Below the pieces are notes generated by a model. It was not told where the DNA came from. It searched no databases and saw only the letters and a program-made list of their open reading frames with translations. From Papilionanthe hookeriana x Papilionanthe teres (taxonomy: Eukaryota > Streptophyta > Magnoliopsida > Asparagales > Orchidaceae): 64,000 nucleotides of DNA. The position numbers and the translations under genes are program-made. This document shows, in pieces, positions 10,446 through 23,523 of the stretch (its first letter is position 1; each line of letters begins with the position of its first letter). Where the stretch lies: NCBI GenBank assembly GCA_022702705.1, contig CM040428.1:97785805-97849804 (forward strand). The letters are read 5' to 3'.

Positions 10446-13400
10446 AGTAAGAAAAATCCTTATTTTCTGAATTAATTAAATACCCGAGAACTTAGAAAAT
10501 TTATAACTTTGTGTAGAAAATCAAAAACATAAAATAAAAATACCCTCTTACTCGGTAAACGGAAGGAGAATAATATGGAAAAAGAATTAATTTATTTTGA
10601 TGAATATTTTATTTTAATTAATTATTTACTTATTTTCGGTATTTTAATTAAAAAAAATGCATTGCATACAATTCGCCATAGCATGAGACCTTAAGGCTTT
10701 TGTAGCCTGCGATTTCTTGGGAACATTCCTTGAATATTCAATGAGGAAAATGCCATGGCAAATCAAATGTATTTTTCAGTTTATGTCTTGTTTAGGAATT
10801 TTTAATTCCCATAATTAGCATAACTGCTCAAAATATTCTAGGAAAATTTGGGGAGGTATCTTAGAACCCGAGAGGACCCTAGGAAAAATGTATTTTGAGT
10901 TAATTCATTAAGAATAACCCTAATTGGCCTAAATACTCAAAAGCTGAATTTTAATTAACTTGGGTTAACTATACATCAAAATAACTTGAAAACAATTATC
11001 CACTAATATTTAGGGTTAGAGGAGTCTCACATAAAAATTTGAAATCGATTGGAGGTTAGTAAGCCCCACTAAATGGACTAATTAAGTCACATGACCCGAA
11101 TTAAACTTTAAAAATTCATAACTCCAAAAATACGTTTCAAAAATTCACCAAATTAGTTTTGGGACTTCTCTAATGTTAGGGAGTCTAGAAAATTTAAAAT
11201 TAAAATTTTCTAAATTTTTTATTTTTAACCTTATTTTAATATTTCAATAATTAAAAAATAGTAAAAATCACAAAAATATTAAAAATCATAAATGTCATAT
11301 TTTGACTCCTAATCACTTAGGAACAAACTAAATATTTTTCCTAAGTCTCTAGGTTAAGATATTGAATTTTAAAAGGCTTAAAATAATTTTTAATATTAAA
11401 AAAATGAATTTCCTTGCATTTTCACTAAATTAATTCTAATAAATCAAAGAAAAATCGAAAAAGTATAAGATTTGTTTCTCTGAACTTCTTGAGGTTAGAA
11501 CATTTTATGAAAAATATAAAATCCATTTTCCAACTTTAATTTTATTTTATAATTAATTAACACTCAAAACTCAAAATAATCATAATAAATAAAATATAAT
11601 TTGAAAAATCACCAAAATTGGTCCAAGTGGTCCTCTAGGGTACCACGGACGAGAAACCTTGGCTTGGTCATGTTGTTGAATTTCCATTGAAAATCCTATT
11701 TTTCATTAAGACAATTATATAAAGTAAATTAAAAATAGAAAAATCATTTTCTCCTCTAATGTCTTAATTGACATGTGAGTGAAGTGACACTCCACTTCAA
11801 GCCCGTTTGAGCTCAATTTGACAGGTTATGAAAATAATTAAGTCTTAAGACATAATAGTAATTAAGAATTTTAACCCCTAATTAATATTTTGGTTTAATC
11901 AAGGGAGGGTAAAAATATCTGATTTTAAAATTTCATTGAAGTGATTGAAACCGAGAATTAAGGGGTAAAACCCATTAATCATCTTGAAAATATTTGAAGT
12001 AAATTTTAATTAATTAAACAATTTGAATTTTGGAAGAATAAGATAAAATTTGGATTATTGAGATTAGGGATATGATTTAAGAAGATACTCAGATCCTTGA
12101 TTTAAAATCCTTAAATGAATCACTTTAATAATATTTAGCTTTTAATTAAATTTAAAGTGATAGTTGAAATTAATAATTAAATAATTAAAGGAAGATTAAT
12201 CTTAATTAAATTAAAAACTTGAAACATTGAATAACTTGATAATCAAATTGGAAAATAAATTTAAAATATTGAGTTAATCTCGAAGATCATAGAAGCAAAT
12301 CTAAAACAAGCTTGAAACATTAAAATCAACTTCAAAAATAATTCATAAATTAAAAATCAAACCAATTAAAAATTAACCTAAAATATTTCAATTAAATTAA
12401 AATTAAATCATTAAAATCTAAATTGAATAATCTAAACACGTCTTTCAACCCAAATTAATCTAATATATTGAGATCATTTTAAAATGTAAAGATTTAATTA
12501 AATTAAAACAACTTGAACACTATTTCAAGGCTTTTAAAGGTATTAAAATTTCATAACTAAGTTAAACCACTTCAAAATCATCAATTCCAATGTTAAATCA
12601 GCTAAAATCTTTAATAAATTAATTTGCCCTTAAAGGCTTTCCTTATCATAACTCTTAAATGGAGCATTAGAGTGAAATGTCACTCCGCTCATAGGATAAT
12701 CGACATCTTAATTCAGCGAGAAGCGAAGCAAAAATTTAACTAAATTCTTGGATGATTAACTCACCGGTACAATAAAATTCATTTTGGACTCAAAATAATC
12801 TCAAGTATTGAAAAGATGTTTTAGGGCTCGTCTTTAAGAACTTCTCAATATGAGATGTTTTAGAAGAACAATTGAACTTAATTGTTCTTTGATGAAGAAA
12901 ATCATCCTTAACAAACACAAAAAGAACCTAAAAGCCGTCATAGGGATTGACTAGCAATAGGATTGGGACATTGAGGAGCAACCAAAACCTTCCATGCTTT
13001 ACCACGGTGTTTCTTGCAAAAATATAAATGCTACAACATGTGTTACAAGTGTAGCTTGGAATGACGGGAAGCCCCTCCGGGTACGCTTTTATTTTATTAC
13101 AATTAGTTCACTTGAAGCATGCTTTACTTTTCTTGCATGTTAAACAAGAATGTCACCCTGCCTGAAAACTGAAACCTTTAGGACAGCCACAAAGCGAAAC
13201 CCAATACTAAATTAAAAGTCACAACAAGATAAAATTCACCGCCACAACATTCAAAATATAAAACAACCCAAAATTTAATCACAAACAAAACAACAAAACT
13301 ACAATTGTAACTAATTTAAAACGTCTCGTTGGATGATCGGGATTACCTCAGATGATGTAACCCACGTGTTGCTAACGGGATTTCTTTCCTCTAAATGAAA

Positions 13401-14527
13401 GTGTGGAACTCGTTCCGGTAGGGAGTTTATGAGTCATGCGGACTAAGTGAATGCGATAAAATAACGGTGCGGAATGATGGAACCGTGGTATCTTAACCGG
13501 TGTTGTTATAATCAACTTTAAGATTCCCCTAATAAAACATTAATGACATTTGGACTTTAAGACTTTTCTAAAAAAAAACTTCTCTCATCTCTTGATTGTC
13601 ATTTTTGAAAACTAAACCTCTGCTGACAATACGGAGCTTGGAGTATAGGGGCGAAGCCTTTTTGCCATCATCGTCGAAGCCAAAACTTGAATCTACATCA
13701 ACAAAACCTTTCTTAGCATTAAATAACCAAGCCATAGGATTTAGAGTAGTTTGCCTAGTGCAGCTTATAAATGCTCAATTTTTCGTTAGGCATTTGCATA
13801 ATTATATTATGCAATTTAAGCCCTGCTTGGTCATAGGACTACGAGGTAGTCGTTTGGTATGATATAAACCCTCACATCTTCCAAGCTATTTGTATGATCA
13901 TGTCATACGAATATAAGCCTAATTAATTAAAATTGGCGGGATTAAAACACTAAATATACTCTTAAGTTGAAGCCGAACAATAAGATAGTTTGTGAAGTTG
14001 CCAAGATTCTTTTGGATCCTCATCTTCTCCTACCTCTCTTCCATTGGACTCTTAAAAAATAAACTGTTCCAAATTTGAGCTAATCCTTTTGAAATTTCCA
14101 AAATCAGATTGTTTGAAAACCTTAAACTTTGAAATTCTTGAGGAAACGAAAACCAGCGATCATTATCGAGAGTTTTCTTGAAATGATTCCCGTCATTTAA
14201 AAATCTCGGTAACTATAAAAGGCTTGCCATATAGGGAACTTTAAGAGCCCAGGTAATATAAACCCTGTTTAATTTCTTTATATTAAACGGGGGAACTTTC
14301 GGCTTATGAAATTGGTTCGCAGAGACCAAATGGATGCCACAAATCTTCTAGTTTATTTAATTGATCCCCATCATCAAGCAGTGTATCTATTCTTCAAGGT
14401 AGATACACGGTTTGTGGTGTGGTGCTCATTTATATAAACTATTTGGGATGTGAATCTGTTTGATTTCATATCTTAAAATAATTTTAAACTTAAATTTATT
14501 TTCAAAATCAAATGCTTCTTTCTAAAA

Positions 14528-14553
14528 CTATATATATATATATATATATATAT
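14528..14553. repeat. (TA)n microsatellite
   Basis: About 12 TA units near the 3' end of the element A 5' LTR. The 3' LTR and element B have only short ATATAC-type sequence there, so the expansion is specific to this LTR copy. Confidence 0.9.
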
Positions 14554-14638
14554 TCAAATTTAAATTAAATTTAAAATTTGCCGACAACTTTTGTAGGCGA
14601 CCCCCTTTCAAAACACACAACCTAAAAATATGCCGACA

Positions 14639-15366
14639 ACTTAAAGCGAGCTTTGCGAGGACTAGTTTCTCTCTATTTTGATCGAGATGGTTTTGCTTTC
14701 ATAAATCGGTAGTGAGTCCATGCCACTGTTTGGACCAAACTACCATTCTTTCCGTTGGCATACCACGTTCATTTATGTTGTGAACAGGTATAGTCAATTC
14801 CTTTTAGATTTTGGAGCCTTTGTTTAGATACCCCCTCGCCAGAGGGTTCGAAATCCTTTTTTGCCTCTTTACGAGGTGGGGTGGACCCCAGTAGGTGTTA
14901 GCCTAGGAGGGGCGGTCTTTTGAGTTGAAGTCTTATGAGACTTTCTCTTCCTTTCCAATTCTGAATCGGGTCCTTTACCTTTTCTACCTTTAATCATTTT
15001 GTTCCTAACAAACAAATCCTCTGATAAACTGACCTTCTAATAAACAAATTCTCTGTAAAATCACAAATACATTAAGATAAACTAAAATGTGTTCGGACTC
15101 TTTCTTTTCGTCTTAAGTTTTGAAGCAAAGGAAGCATAGATAAGGACTGACGTTCGAAGTACAGAGAAAATGTTGCACCAAAGTTAATTTCCATCATGCA
15201 AATGGAATGGAGATTATTTGTCTTTTAGGATGAACTTTACTAGATAATGGAATCATCCGTTTTGGATAAGGATTCAATAATACATATATTAAGTTCGCTG
15301 ACGTCACCCTCTTCACACTAATGGACAAGGTATCGAGCTGAGGAGCACAGCCAATGGAGTTTAACT
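14639..15366 (+). other. Element A leader (PBS region and 5' untranslated)
   Basis: Noncoding sequence between the LTR end and the first coding remnant. Where the primer site should be there is CTTTGCGAGGACTAG (about 14652-14666), which only weakly resembles the TGGCGACTC-type site of element 0, so the site is degraded or misjudged. A CCCAGTAGG-containing stretch at about 14880 is not recognised. I see no gene here. Confidence 0.4.
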
Positions 15367-16193
15367 TTGAAATCAGCTCGGGATTCCCTCCACAAGGATC
15401 TGGGCGAAGAAATCTTGCTATTCATAGGAGAATTTGTTGTCTCTACCCACCGGTCTAGTCATCCTACTTACTTTCCCTACCCCCGGCTCCTGCCAAGTGA
15501 ATGGAAAGGAAATCCGTCACATGATGACTGTGCCGTGGAGGGTACGGATTCACTTCAATACCTTCTATTTTTCGAAATTGGGTCCAATTCAAAGTTGCCT
15601 AGCTCCGGACTCAGAGAAGAAATAGGAGCAGAAAGATCGCCAGGATCGAGAAGGCTAAGGCTGTGAAGTTGCTTTTCTGGAAGAAATTCTTGAGGAGGAG
15701 GAAGAACTACTGAGAATTTCACAGCTGTTGGGAGGAAGTAGGTTTCACCCTCTCTCTTTTGCATCGGATGAAGAAGATGTTCGAAAGATCGCCACTGCAT
15801 TACTTGCAACCTGCATATTATAGTGACTGTAAAAGGAAGAGAGCCAAGACTACCGCATGCCGACTTGAGCCGTAGTAGAGAAACTATCTAGAAGGAAGGA
15901 TGCCCCGTATCGAAGGCTCTTAAGAAGGATGGGCGAGTGCCAGTCAAATCCACTCAGGCCACAGTGAACCCCGTCACTGCCTCCGGGAGAGGCCAAGGAA
16001 AAGTACGAACTAGTTCGCACATTGTTGTATCGGGACACCATATTAGGGAGGACACCACCTGCGATGCACCTTGACCCGGACCATCTGTTCACAGGCCTTC
16101 TCTTGCGAGAAGGATGGTGTGACGACCTATTATTGCTGAACCGATACAAGCACAATGTTCTGGAAGAGTCTCGTCAGAAAGCCAGAATATGAG
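15367..16193 (+). pseudogene. ORF1-like region upstream of gag, element A
   Basis: Coding-like pieces in several frames before gag, where Ogre elements have an ORF1 of unknown function. One frame is open for 99 codons from 15367. Another (15434-15625) contains VPWRVRIHFNTFYFSKLGP. A third piece ending at 16193 includes MHLDPDHLFTGLLLREGWCDD, with hydrophobic/charged alternation and no internal stops. Three frames within 800 bp imply several frameshifts. I do not recognise a domain. Assignment as ORF1 rests on position only. It could also be an N-terminal gag extension. Confidence 0.45.
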
Positions 16194-16344
16194 AAAGAAA
16201 GATGCTACTACATTAAAAAAGCTCCGAGAAAGAATCCAGCCGATCATCACATGACAACGTGACTTACAGGAAAGACCACTAGAGATACCATAGGCAAGCT
16301 AAGAACAGACATCCGATGGTTGTAAAAGGAAAGAGGGAAAAATT

Positions 16345-18060
16345 ATGACTGAAGTAGATTCATGAGAATTTATGGAGGAAGAGTACGCCGAGATTAATAT
16401 GGTCGAGACCGAGCATCGAGAAGCTTCTCAGGCGCTCGTCAACTTCAGAAGGGGAAGAACCAGAAGTGATGAGAGCACAACTTCAAGAAAAGGAAGATAC
16501 AATTTCTCAAATGGTAAAAGAATGGAAGAGATGGCGCCGCTTTAGGCACTCTCGATCATTTACGGCCTCGAAATACCCGAGAGATTATTCACATCGTGGA
16601 TGGAGGAAAGGAGATCACATACGCTAACGGAGATGAACAACCAAAGAAAGATTCTGCACAGAGCATGATTCCCGAAAAGGATATCAAAAACATGGTAGAA
16701 CGGCCGGGTGCGAAGCCTTAGCCACCGGTCCCAGAAGCGAAGCCTATTCGGACGGGTAGACCTTACACGAAGAATTTAATGCGGACCAATACCCAAAAGA
16801 CTTAATGCACCTATGTTCAAGACTTTTGATGGAACGAAGCCCCCGTCAGCATATAACACATTTTCGTGCTAGTTGCTGCAATGCCGGTGGGAACGTGCTT
16901 TCCTCTTTCGACGGTTTGCCATTGACTTTGTCGGGGATTGCCTTTGATTAGTATCTGGGGGAACTTCCAAATGGTTTAGTCAATAGCCTTTCGGAGTTAG
17001 AAAACCTCTTCGTTAAGCAGTTTGCTGGAAGCTCAGCACCACATCACTATCGGACGATTTAGTGGTGAGAGCACCCGAAATCGCACGAAACTTTGGTGGA
17101 TTACATACTTCGATGGAGAAACTTAAGCATGAAATGTGAACCACAACTTCAGGAACAGCATGCGATCGGTATTTTTGCTGAAAAGTATCCATGGCCCGAT
17201 AGCACTTCTCCTTGGGGATTTACAAATGAGGACTTTTGAGAAGTTGCTTAGCAAGGCCGGGAGTTTGCGGGGAGAAGCAAAACAGCGCCCAAGTTTCGTA
17301 GACAATGCCGATAAAGCGAGAAGCACAGCAAAGCATTTGAAAAAATGGAATTGTCGCGGTAGTAGATAAAGGCAAGCAGCCAGTGCGGATACAGCGAGAA
17401 CAGCCACAACCGGTTATCAACCACCACAACTGGGCTTACCAACAACCACGACGAGATTTATCGGCAACCTCGGCGAGCATCAACGGCCCTACGGCCGAGC
17501 CCGCAGGCCATGGCGGCATAGTCGACCCTTTACCTCGTTCATCACGTCCCACAGAGGAACTTCTGAACAAGGAGTATCCATTCAAGACGGAAGCATTAGC
17601 TAAAATGTTTCGCAGTTTGATGAAGACACGATTTTCAATTACCGAGCACGAAGCCGGAGAAGTCAGCAAGAAGATCATCCGAACTACGCCCTTACCACCG
17701 GATGATCGGATACATGATTGAAAGCTAGCTTCACTTTTAGAATTGGCTCGAAGGTAATCTCCGAGGAACATAACGATCCGAAGGAATACATGAAGGAACC
17801 CCAAAAAGAAAGGTTCATCAATGTCATTTCAACGGATCTATTGTTAGATAAACCCATACATGTTGATGATGGATGGAATACCGTACGGACAAAGTCTTCA
17901 AAAAATCTTGGATCATCCGAACGCTTCGGTGCACGCTTCAACTCAGAGTTTGAAACCTGTCGAGCCGGTGCTATCACTTGCGATTGAAGAACCACCTCGG
18001 AAAGGAGGAGGAGATCGTGGAAAAAGAAGATCAAGTTCCGAAGGGGTATTATGCTAGGAA
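16345..18060 (+). pseudogene. gag: gag of element A, broken
   Basis: Capsid/nucleocapsid polyprotein of a Tat-lineage element. An ATG at 16345 opens a charged, coiled-coil-like N-terminal part. The retrotransposon gag core follows at about 16810-17220, with FKTFDGTKPP, LVNSLSELENLFVKQFAG and VDYILRWRNLSMKCEPQLQEQ-like text, but in shifting frames with stops. A proline/glutamine-rich linker open from 17383 to 17721 includes TEELLNKEYPFKTEALAKMF. The zinc-knuckle-adjacent segment (about 17725-17830) keeps EYMKEPQKERFINVISTD, matching element B. At least three frame changes are visible, so no full Gag can be made. Confidence 0.75.
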
Positions 18061-18640
18061 ACATCTAGGATGGTTGTTTCCAGTGGAGAGAAATCCCTCG
18101 GACCTTTGACTAAACGCCTTGATTGTACTCTCCCCCGGTGAGAACTTATAATGATAAAGTTTTTGATGTTGGCTACGTTTTTGACGTTTCTAATAGGGGT
18201 CGTAACTAATGACAACTAACCTAATCGGGATCTCGATTCCGATACGATAAACGATTCTCAAATCATACTAAACCTCTCGATGACCATAGTGAAGGAGAAG
18301 ACGCTCACAAAGATGGCTGTTTAAGCTCAATAAGCAACGAATCTATTTGTGAATTTAGAGGCTCAATCACTATAGAATTGGAGTTATCGGTCGAAGCAAT
18401 TCCGGAAAAAGCCGATCATTCGATTCGAAGGAGACCGTGAGAGTCACCACGAGATTTAGAACAAATGGCAGAATCCAATCTAAGAAGCGGAAAAGTTCTA
18501 CCTCGAGGAAAGTAAGGGCCAAAGGATAAAGGAAAGCAGGTGGTTGCTCAGGAGGAGCCAACCCCAGCAGAAAAATTACCCTTTCGGGAAAAGAGAAATC
18601 GAGGAACATGGTAATAAAGTGGATTATAACGTGCTAGCCC
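18061..18640 (+). pseudogene. gag-protease linker of element A
   Basis: Decayed coding sequence matching the better preserved linker of element B (about 63700-63100): segments for 'FDVGY', a stretch on the order of DLDDHDEE, SNESICEF-like text and a KDKGKKVVAQEEPTPAE-like segment can be followed across frames. It has many stops. No separate gene is seen here. Confidence 0.5.
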
Positions 18641-19607
18641 ATCTTAGGAAGCTGCCGGCTAAAATGAGCATCTGGGCTTTCTGATCTGTCGAAAGGAAAT
18701 GAGGAAACTCGATCAAGGCCTTACTTGATCCGGGGGTTATTTCCCAACAAATGGCAGTAATTTCTTAGATGAGGTTTGCACAGATAAAAAAACTGACGAG
18801 GTGTACACTGCCTGAGACAATGATTTCTTACTTGGAACAACGTCTAATCGGCCGTTGTACATTTCAGTCACTATTGGAAAGTTGCGCTCTCCAGTGTTGG
18901 TTGATCCGGGGAGCATCAATCAAAATAATGAATCTTCGGACGTTGGCATGTTGGAAATTGACGCTCCGAGCTTGACTTGAGATAAGTGTTATTAAGAGGC
19001 TTGATCAAAAAAGGAGAAAGAGCTACGGGATCGATAACACTATTAATGAAGGCGGTGACTTAGCAAAGACAACCACAAAATTTCATATAATTGATTCTAA
19101 GGCCATCGTTCAGCACTCACCCCAGGTTTAATGAAGACCGGTGAGTTAGCTAAGACAACCGCAGAACTCCACATAAATGATTGTGAGACATCGTTCAACG
19201 CTCTACTGGGTCGGCCATGGATCCATGAAAACCGGATGGTACCGCCTTCTCTGCACCAGTGCATAAAGTATTACGAAGGAGGAGAACAGTGTATTAAGGG
19301 TGACTTGCAACCATTCTCCATACAGGAGATTGGAATTCATGAAGATGCAGCCAATTACAAGCCTCCGAAGAAAACAATCTCCTCCAGAAACATGGTACCA
19401 AATGAAGCAAAAGAAGTTCGGGACGACGAAGAACCTGAAATTCTAGTCCAACAGTTACTCACCACTCCCTTACGACGAGATGGTGAAGGTTTCTCCAAAA
19501 CTCACACCCGAGGTCGAGGCCGGGGACGAGGTCGAGGAAGAGACGTTGGAACAGTTGGACAGAAGAAACCGGTCATCGAAGTTGATTGGGAGAACAGTTC
19601 CGAATAA
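18641..19607 (+). pseudogene. Aspartic protease region of element A
   Basis: Retropepsin-type protease that would process the Gag-Pol polyprotein. The active-site region is at about 18890-18930 (VLVDPG, then a frame error before SIN); element B has DPGAS there, so this family uses Asp-Pro-Gly in place of the usual Asp-Ser/Thr-Gly. The downstream half is open from 19131 to 19607 (158 codons) with the lineage signature FNALLGRPWIHENRMVPPSLHQ. Near its C-terminus an Arg-Gly dipeptide tract of about 12 residues links to RT. A partial duplication of the GDLAKT... segment is seen at about 19050-19160. The catalytic part and this ORF are in different frames. Confidence 0.75.
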
Positions 19608-21670
19608 GAAGAAATCAAGAAAGAAGCAGCAACAGTAAATCAAAAGAAACCCCAGTTCAAGATCTCTCTCGAAGATGAAAAGAATGAAGAAGACAAATCA
19701 ATGTACAAGAAGATTAACCACTATGTGCATACTATGACCCTGACCCCGATCCATTCTAATAAGATCAAGGGTGTGGTGGTCAAGGAAGTGCATGGTGGTG
19801 GTGCTAAGCCGATCAAATTCTACCGTGGTGCTTCTTCTTCCAAAACTGAAAATCATGTACAATCTAAAGATGTTACTTGTTCCAAATTAATGGAACTGCC
19901 TTTTGAGTGGTATTCTCCCTGTGTTCAAAATTTAATTCAACGCGGTATCTTACCTCGACGATGGACAAAAGGTCAATCACAGCACTTTAAAAAATTATAG
20001 AATAATACCGGTCGGCCTCCCAATTCAAAACACGGTCTCGAATTCGGCACAGTATGATCAGTTGATGATACGAAGTTTTGCTTGGTTGTCACTTGCGAGC
20101 CTAATGTAGTCTGCTTATAAACCTCAGATGATCTTGAAGATCTGCAAATCGGAGATGCTCCGCAGGAATTTGAGGAAGAAATTAAATCTACAATAGACGA
20201 GTTAATGGAAGTTTACTTAGGTACTAGCGAAGAGCCTAGGCCGACCTTTGTTAGCTCCTTACTCAATAAAGAAGACTCCGAAGAAACGATCAAGCTACTG
20301 ATGGAATTCAAGGACTGTTTTGCTTAGAATTACGATGAAATGCCAGGATTAGCTCCAGAGGTGGCAGTTCACAGGCTAGGAGTGGATCCCACTTCCGTGC
20401 CAGTTAGACAAGCTCAAAGAAGGATGTGTCTAGAAATTGAACAACAAGTTATAGATGAAGTTAAGAAAATAATATACGCTAAATTTGTTCGTGAATAACA
20501 GTATCCAACTTGGCTAGCCAACGTGGTACCAGTTAGAAAGAAGAATGGACAGATCAGAATCTGCATAGATTTCAGAGATTTGAACAAAGCATGTCTAAAG
20601 GATGAATTTCCACTACCAATCCCAGAATTAATGATCGACATCGCCTCAACGCATGAAGTCTTCTCTTTCATGGATGGATCTTCAGGATACAACCAGATAA
20701 AGATGGCACCAGAAGACGAAAAGTTCACAGCCTTCAGAACTCCAATCGGAATATACTGCTACACAGTGATGCGTTTCGGATTGAAGAATGCAGGAGCAAC
20801 ATACCAAAGAGCTATGTGGAGAATTTTTGATGATCTCATTCACAACCAAGTCGAGTGCTACGTGGATGATGTGGTCATCAAAAGCAAACTGAAGGAAGAT
20901 CACCTGTATGATTTGAGAATTGTTTTCGAGCGATTAAGACAATATAACCTTAAGATGAATCCCTTAAAATGCGCCTTCGGCGTCGCCTCTGGGAAATTCT
21001 TAGGATTTGTTGTTCGACATCATGGAATTGAAATCGATCCGGAGAAGATTAAAGCTATCTTAGAAATGCCACCTCTCAAAACCTTGAATCAATTACGATC
21101 CTTTCAAGGGAAGTTGGCATATCTTCGATGCTTTATTTCAAATTTGTCAAGAAGGTGTCAGCCTTTTTCTACTTTGGTTAAGAAGGATGTCAAGTTTACT
21201 TGGGACTCCAAATGTCAACATGCCTTCGATGGCATCAAACAATATTTAATGACACCTCCTGTCTTAGCTTCCCCAGTCTCGGGTAGACCATTGATACTTT
21301 ATACCGCAGCGTTAGACGTCTCCCTTGGAGCCCTGCTAGCCCAGGTCAATGATGAGGGGAAAGAAAATGCCCTCTACTACTTAAGTCATCGTCTAATTCC
21401 GACGGAAGTAAAGTATCCCCCTATTGAGAAGCATTGTTTGGCCCTGATCTTCGCCGCTCAAATGCTTAAGAATTACAAGCTTTCTCATAAGGTCAACCTT
21501 ATCTCAAAAGTTAATCCATTGCAATATTTGATGACTCGACCGACGCTTTCTGGTAGACTTGCCAGGTAGTCAATGATACTATTGCAATTCGATATAACTT
21601 CCGTGCCACATCGTGTCATAAAGGGGCAAGTACTAGCAGACTTCCTCGCAGCACACCCTTTACCAGCATA
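19608..21670 (+). pseudogene. Reverse transcriptase and RNase H of element A
   Basis: Copies element RNA into DNA. A linker (19608-20500) with in-frame stops leads to the RT core. 20523-21569 is open for 348 codons. It holds ICIDFRDLNKAC (fingers), FSFMDGSSGYNQI, FGLKNAGATYQRAM and the catalytic YVDD at 20859-20870 (residues 113-116 of the open piece). The connection and RT-linked RNase H-like part follow, with LGALLAQ, ALYYLSHRL and KYPPIEKHCLALIFAAQ, and stop at 21569. In B the equivalent reading frame is open for 698 codons. The stops upstream at about 19611, 20000, 20060, 20328 and 20497 break the polyprotein here. Confidence 0.9.
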
Positions 21671-22178
21671 ATCGCCTCTCAACGACAACTTGCCAGACGA
21701 GCAGATAATGAGCCTAGAAGACCCAGACGATCGACGTTGGGAACTGTAGTTCGACGGAGCATCTTCAGCATAGAGAAATAAAGAATTGCAAACGATAGTG
21801 CCCGGTAAGGCAGCAATCAGACTAATATTCATAACACCGGAGCGGGGGATGTTAAGATACTCCTACCATCTAACAGAACCGTGTACAAACAACGAAGCAG
21901 AATACGAAGCCCTTATAAACGGATTGGAATTAATCATTCAGATGGCGATAACATATATCAACATCTATGGGTATTCTCAGTTGATAATTCAACAGGTCGC
22001 AGGATAATACAAAATTCTAAAGCCAAGACTCGAGCAGTACTTTCAGTATGCCATGAAATTATTGGAGCAGATTCCGTATGTAATGATCTAAAAGATTCCC
22101 AGGAGAGAAAACACTCTTGTAGATGCGTTAGCCCACCTTGTAAAAGAATTTGCCTGCTTTCAGGATGAATCAGTTGAA
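21671..22178 (+). pseudogene. Second (archaeal-type) RNase H domain of element A
   Basis: Tat-lineage elements carry an additional RNase H between the RT-linked one and integrase, thought to have been acquired secondarily. Here the first Asp is in FDGAS (about 21750) and the Glu in NNEAEYEAL (about 21890-21915). The next conserved Asp is lost: the copy reads YGYSQLIIQQ where B reads YGDSQLIIQQ. In-frame stops also occur (about 21748, 21773 and 22006). The domain is therefore inactive here, but its presence places the element in Tat. Confidence 0.75.
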
Positions 22179-23523
22179 TTGTCAATTCAGGGACGTCAGG
22201 TTCTCTCACAGCTCGACATGGACACGATACACAAGTTAGGAAAAGAAGAAGAAACAATTGCATTAGTAACAGAAAATGCAGAAGATTGGCATCAGCCACT
22301 AATAGACTACCTGCAAACAGGAAACCTACCGGACGATAAGTCATTAGTTCATCAAATCAAAAAAAGAACTCTGTCTTACGCATTAACAAACAATACTTTA
22401 TACAGAAGGTCTTTCGATCATATGTGGCTAAGATGCCTGAGCGAGTCCGAGGTTCGTGAAATTGTTAAAGAAGTGCACTCAGGACTTTGTGGTGCTCATC
22501 AGTCGGGTCCGAAGATGAAAATGAAGATTTTGAGACTAGGGTACTACTAGCCCTCGATGATGACTGATTGCATGAAAGTTGCCAAGAATTGTCACCAATG
22601 CCAAGTGCATGGAGTGGTTTTACATCAACCTCCAAATGTGCTACATCCGACAATCGCATCGTGGCCATTTGAGTGTTGAGGGACAGATATTGTGGGTCCA
22701 ATAGAACTACCTTCTTCAAGAGGACATCGCTTCATTCTTGCAGCAACAAATTACTTTTCTAAGTGGGCAGAAGCAATACCACTCAGAGAAGTGAAGGCAC
22801 ACCACGTGCTACAATTCTTCAAGAATCAAGTTGTCTACCGTTTTGGGGTACCGCGCAGAATCATTTCAGATAATGGGTCCGCGTTCAAGAGTACGAAGAT
22901 CAACAATTTTGTCAGGAGACACGGGATCGACTGGCGCTATTCGACGATTTACTACCCATGAGCAAACGACTTGGCCGAAGCTTTTAATAAAACTCTCGTC
23001 CAAATATTAAAGAAAATTTTGGAAAAGAAATTGGCAAGAGAAGCTGTTGGATGCCTTATGGGCCTACAGAACAACGTTCAGAACTCCTACTCAGTCTACG
23101 CCTTACGCCTTAGTGTACGGGTCCGAGGCCATTTTACCCTTAGAGGTTCAGCTTCCGTCACTTAGAATTGCAGTTACGAACAAGATCACTACAAAAGAAA
23201 ATGCTAAATTACAACTAGAAGAATTGGAGAGCTTAGAAGGGAAATGACTTTCAGCGCATCAAAATTTGGAACTGTATCAAGCCAAGATGATCCAGGCCCA
23301 CGATAAACTGGTCCGCCCAAGGACATTCAAAGACGTTGATTTGGTTGTAGTACTCAGAAGACCTATTCTTGCACACCGCAAGATAAGAGGTAAATTTGAA
23401 TCAACTTGGGAAGGGCCGTTCATGGTTGAGATAGTCTACTCAGGAGGTTCCTACCAACTTGTTAACTATCGTGGAGAATGACTTATGCTTCCAATTAATG
23501 GATGATATCTAAAGAAGTATTAC
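22179..23523 (+). pseudogene. Integrase of element A, broken
   Basis: Inserts element DNA into the chromosome. The zinc-binding HHCC module is visible: VHSGLCGAHQ at about 22473-22500 and CHQCQVHG at about 22590-22615, with a stop between them at about 22548. The catalytic core keeps Asp in GTDIVGPI (about 22680), Asp in IISDNGSAFKS (about 22870) and Glu in AEAFNKTL (about 22980), but stops precede the first (22678) and the last (22962). The GPF-type C-terminal module is at 23266-23481, with WEGPFMVE and GGSYQLVN, ending in a stop inside the module region. At least four stops or frame changes. Confidence 0.9.

Larger units (their letters stand above)
7298..14638 (+). repeat. 5' LTR of element A (7.34 kb)
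   Basis: Begins TGTTGACCTCATTTTTTATGAGG and ends TGCCGACA. The first ~1.8 kb match 27455-29270 and the last ~350 bp match 29277-29617 of the 3' LTR. Element B's LTR (54346-46754, other strand) matches along the length, including the TATA region, the GC-rich islet and the tail. Contents: C-rich low-complexity 'CCCAAAACC'-type sequence (about 7800-8900), a TATA box at 9641, a donor-like site at 10065, a CpG-rich islet at 10220-10445, then about 3 kb of AT-rich DNA to about 13300. The short ORFs inside are not conserved in B and are not supported as genes. Confidence 0.85.

Noticed and set aside
10086..10446. Several overlapping ORFs on both strands in the LTR GC-rich islet
   Set aside because: Arg/Pro/Ser-rich products on three or more frames over the same CpG-rich DNA, not kept in the element B LTR. 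A composition effect.
15555..18064. Long antisense ORFs within the gag region of element A (for example 17436-17804, 17684-18064)
   Set aside because: Shadows of the gag coding frames; not kept in element B.
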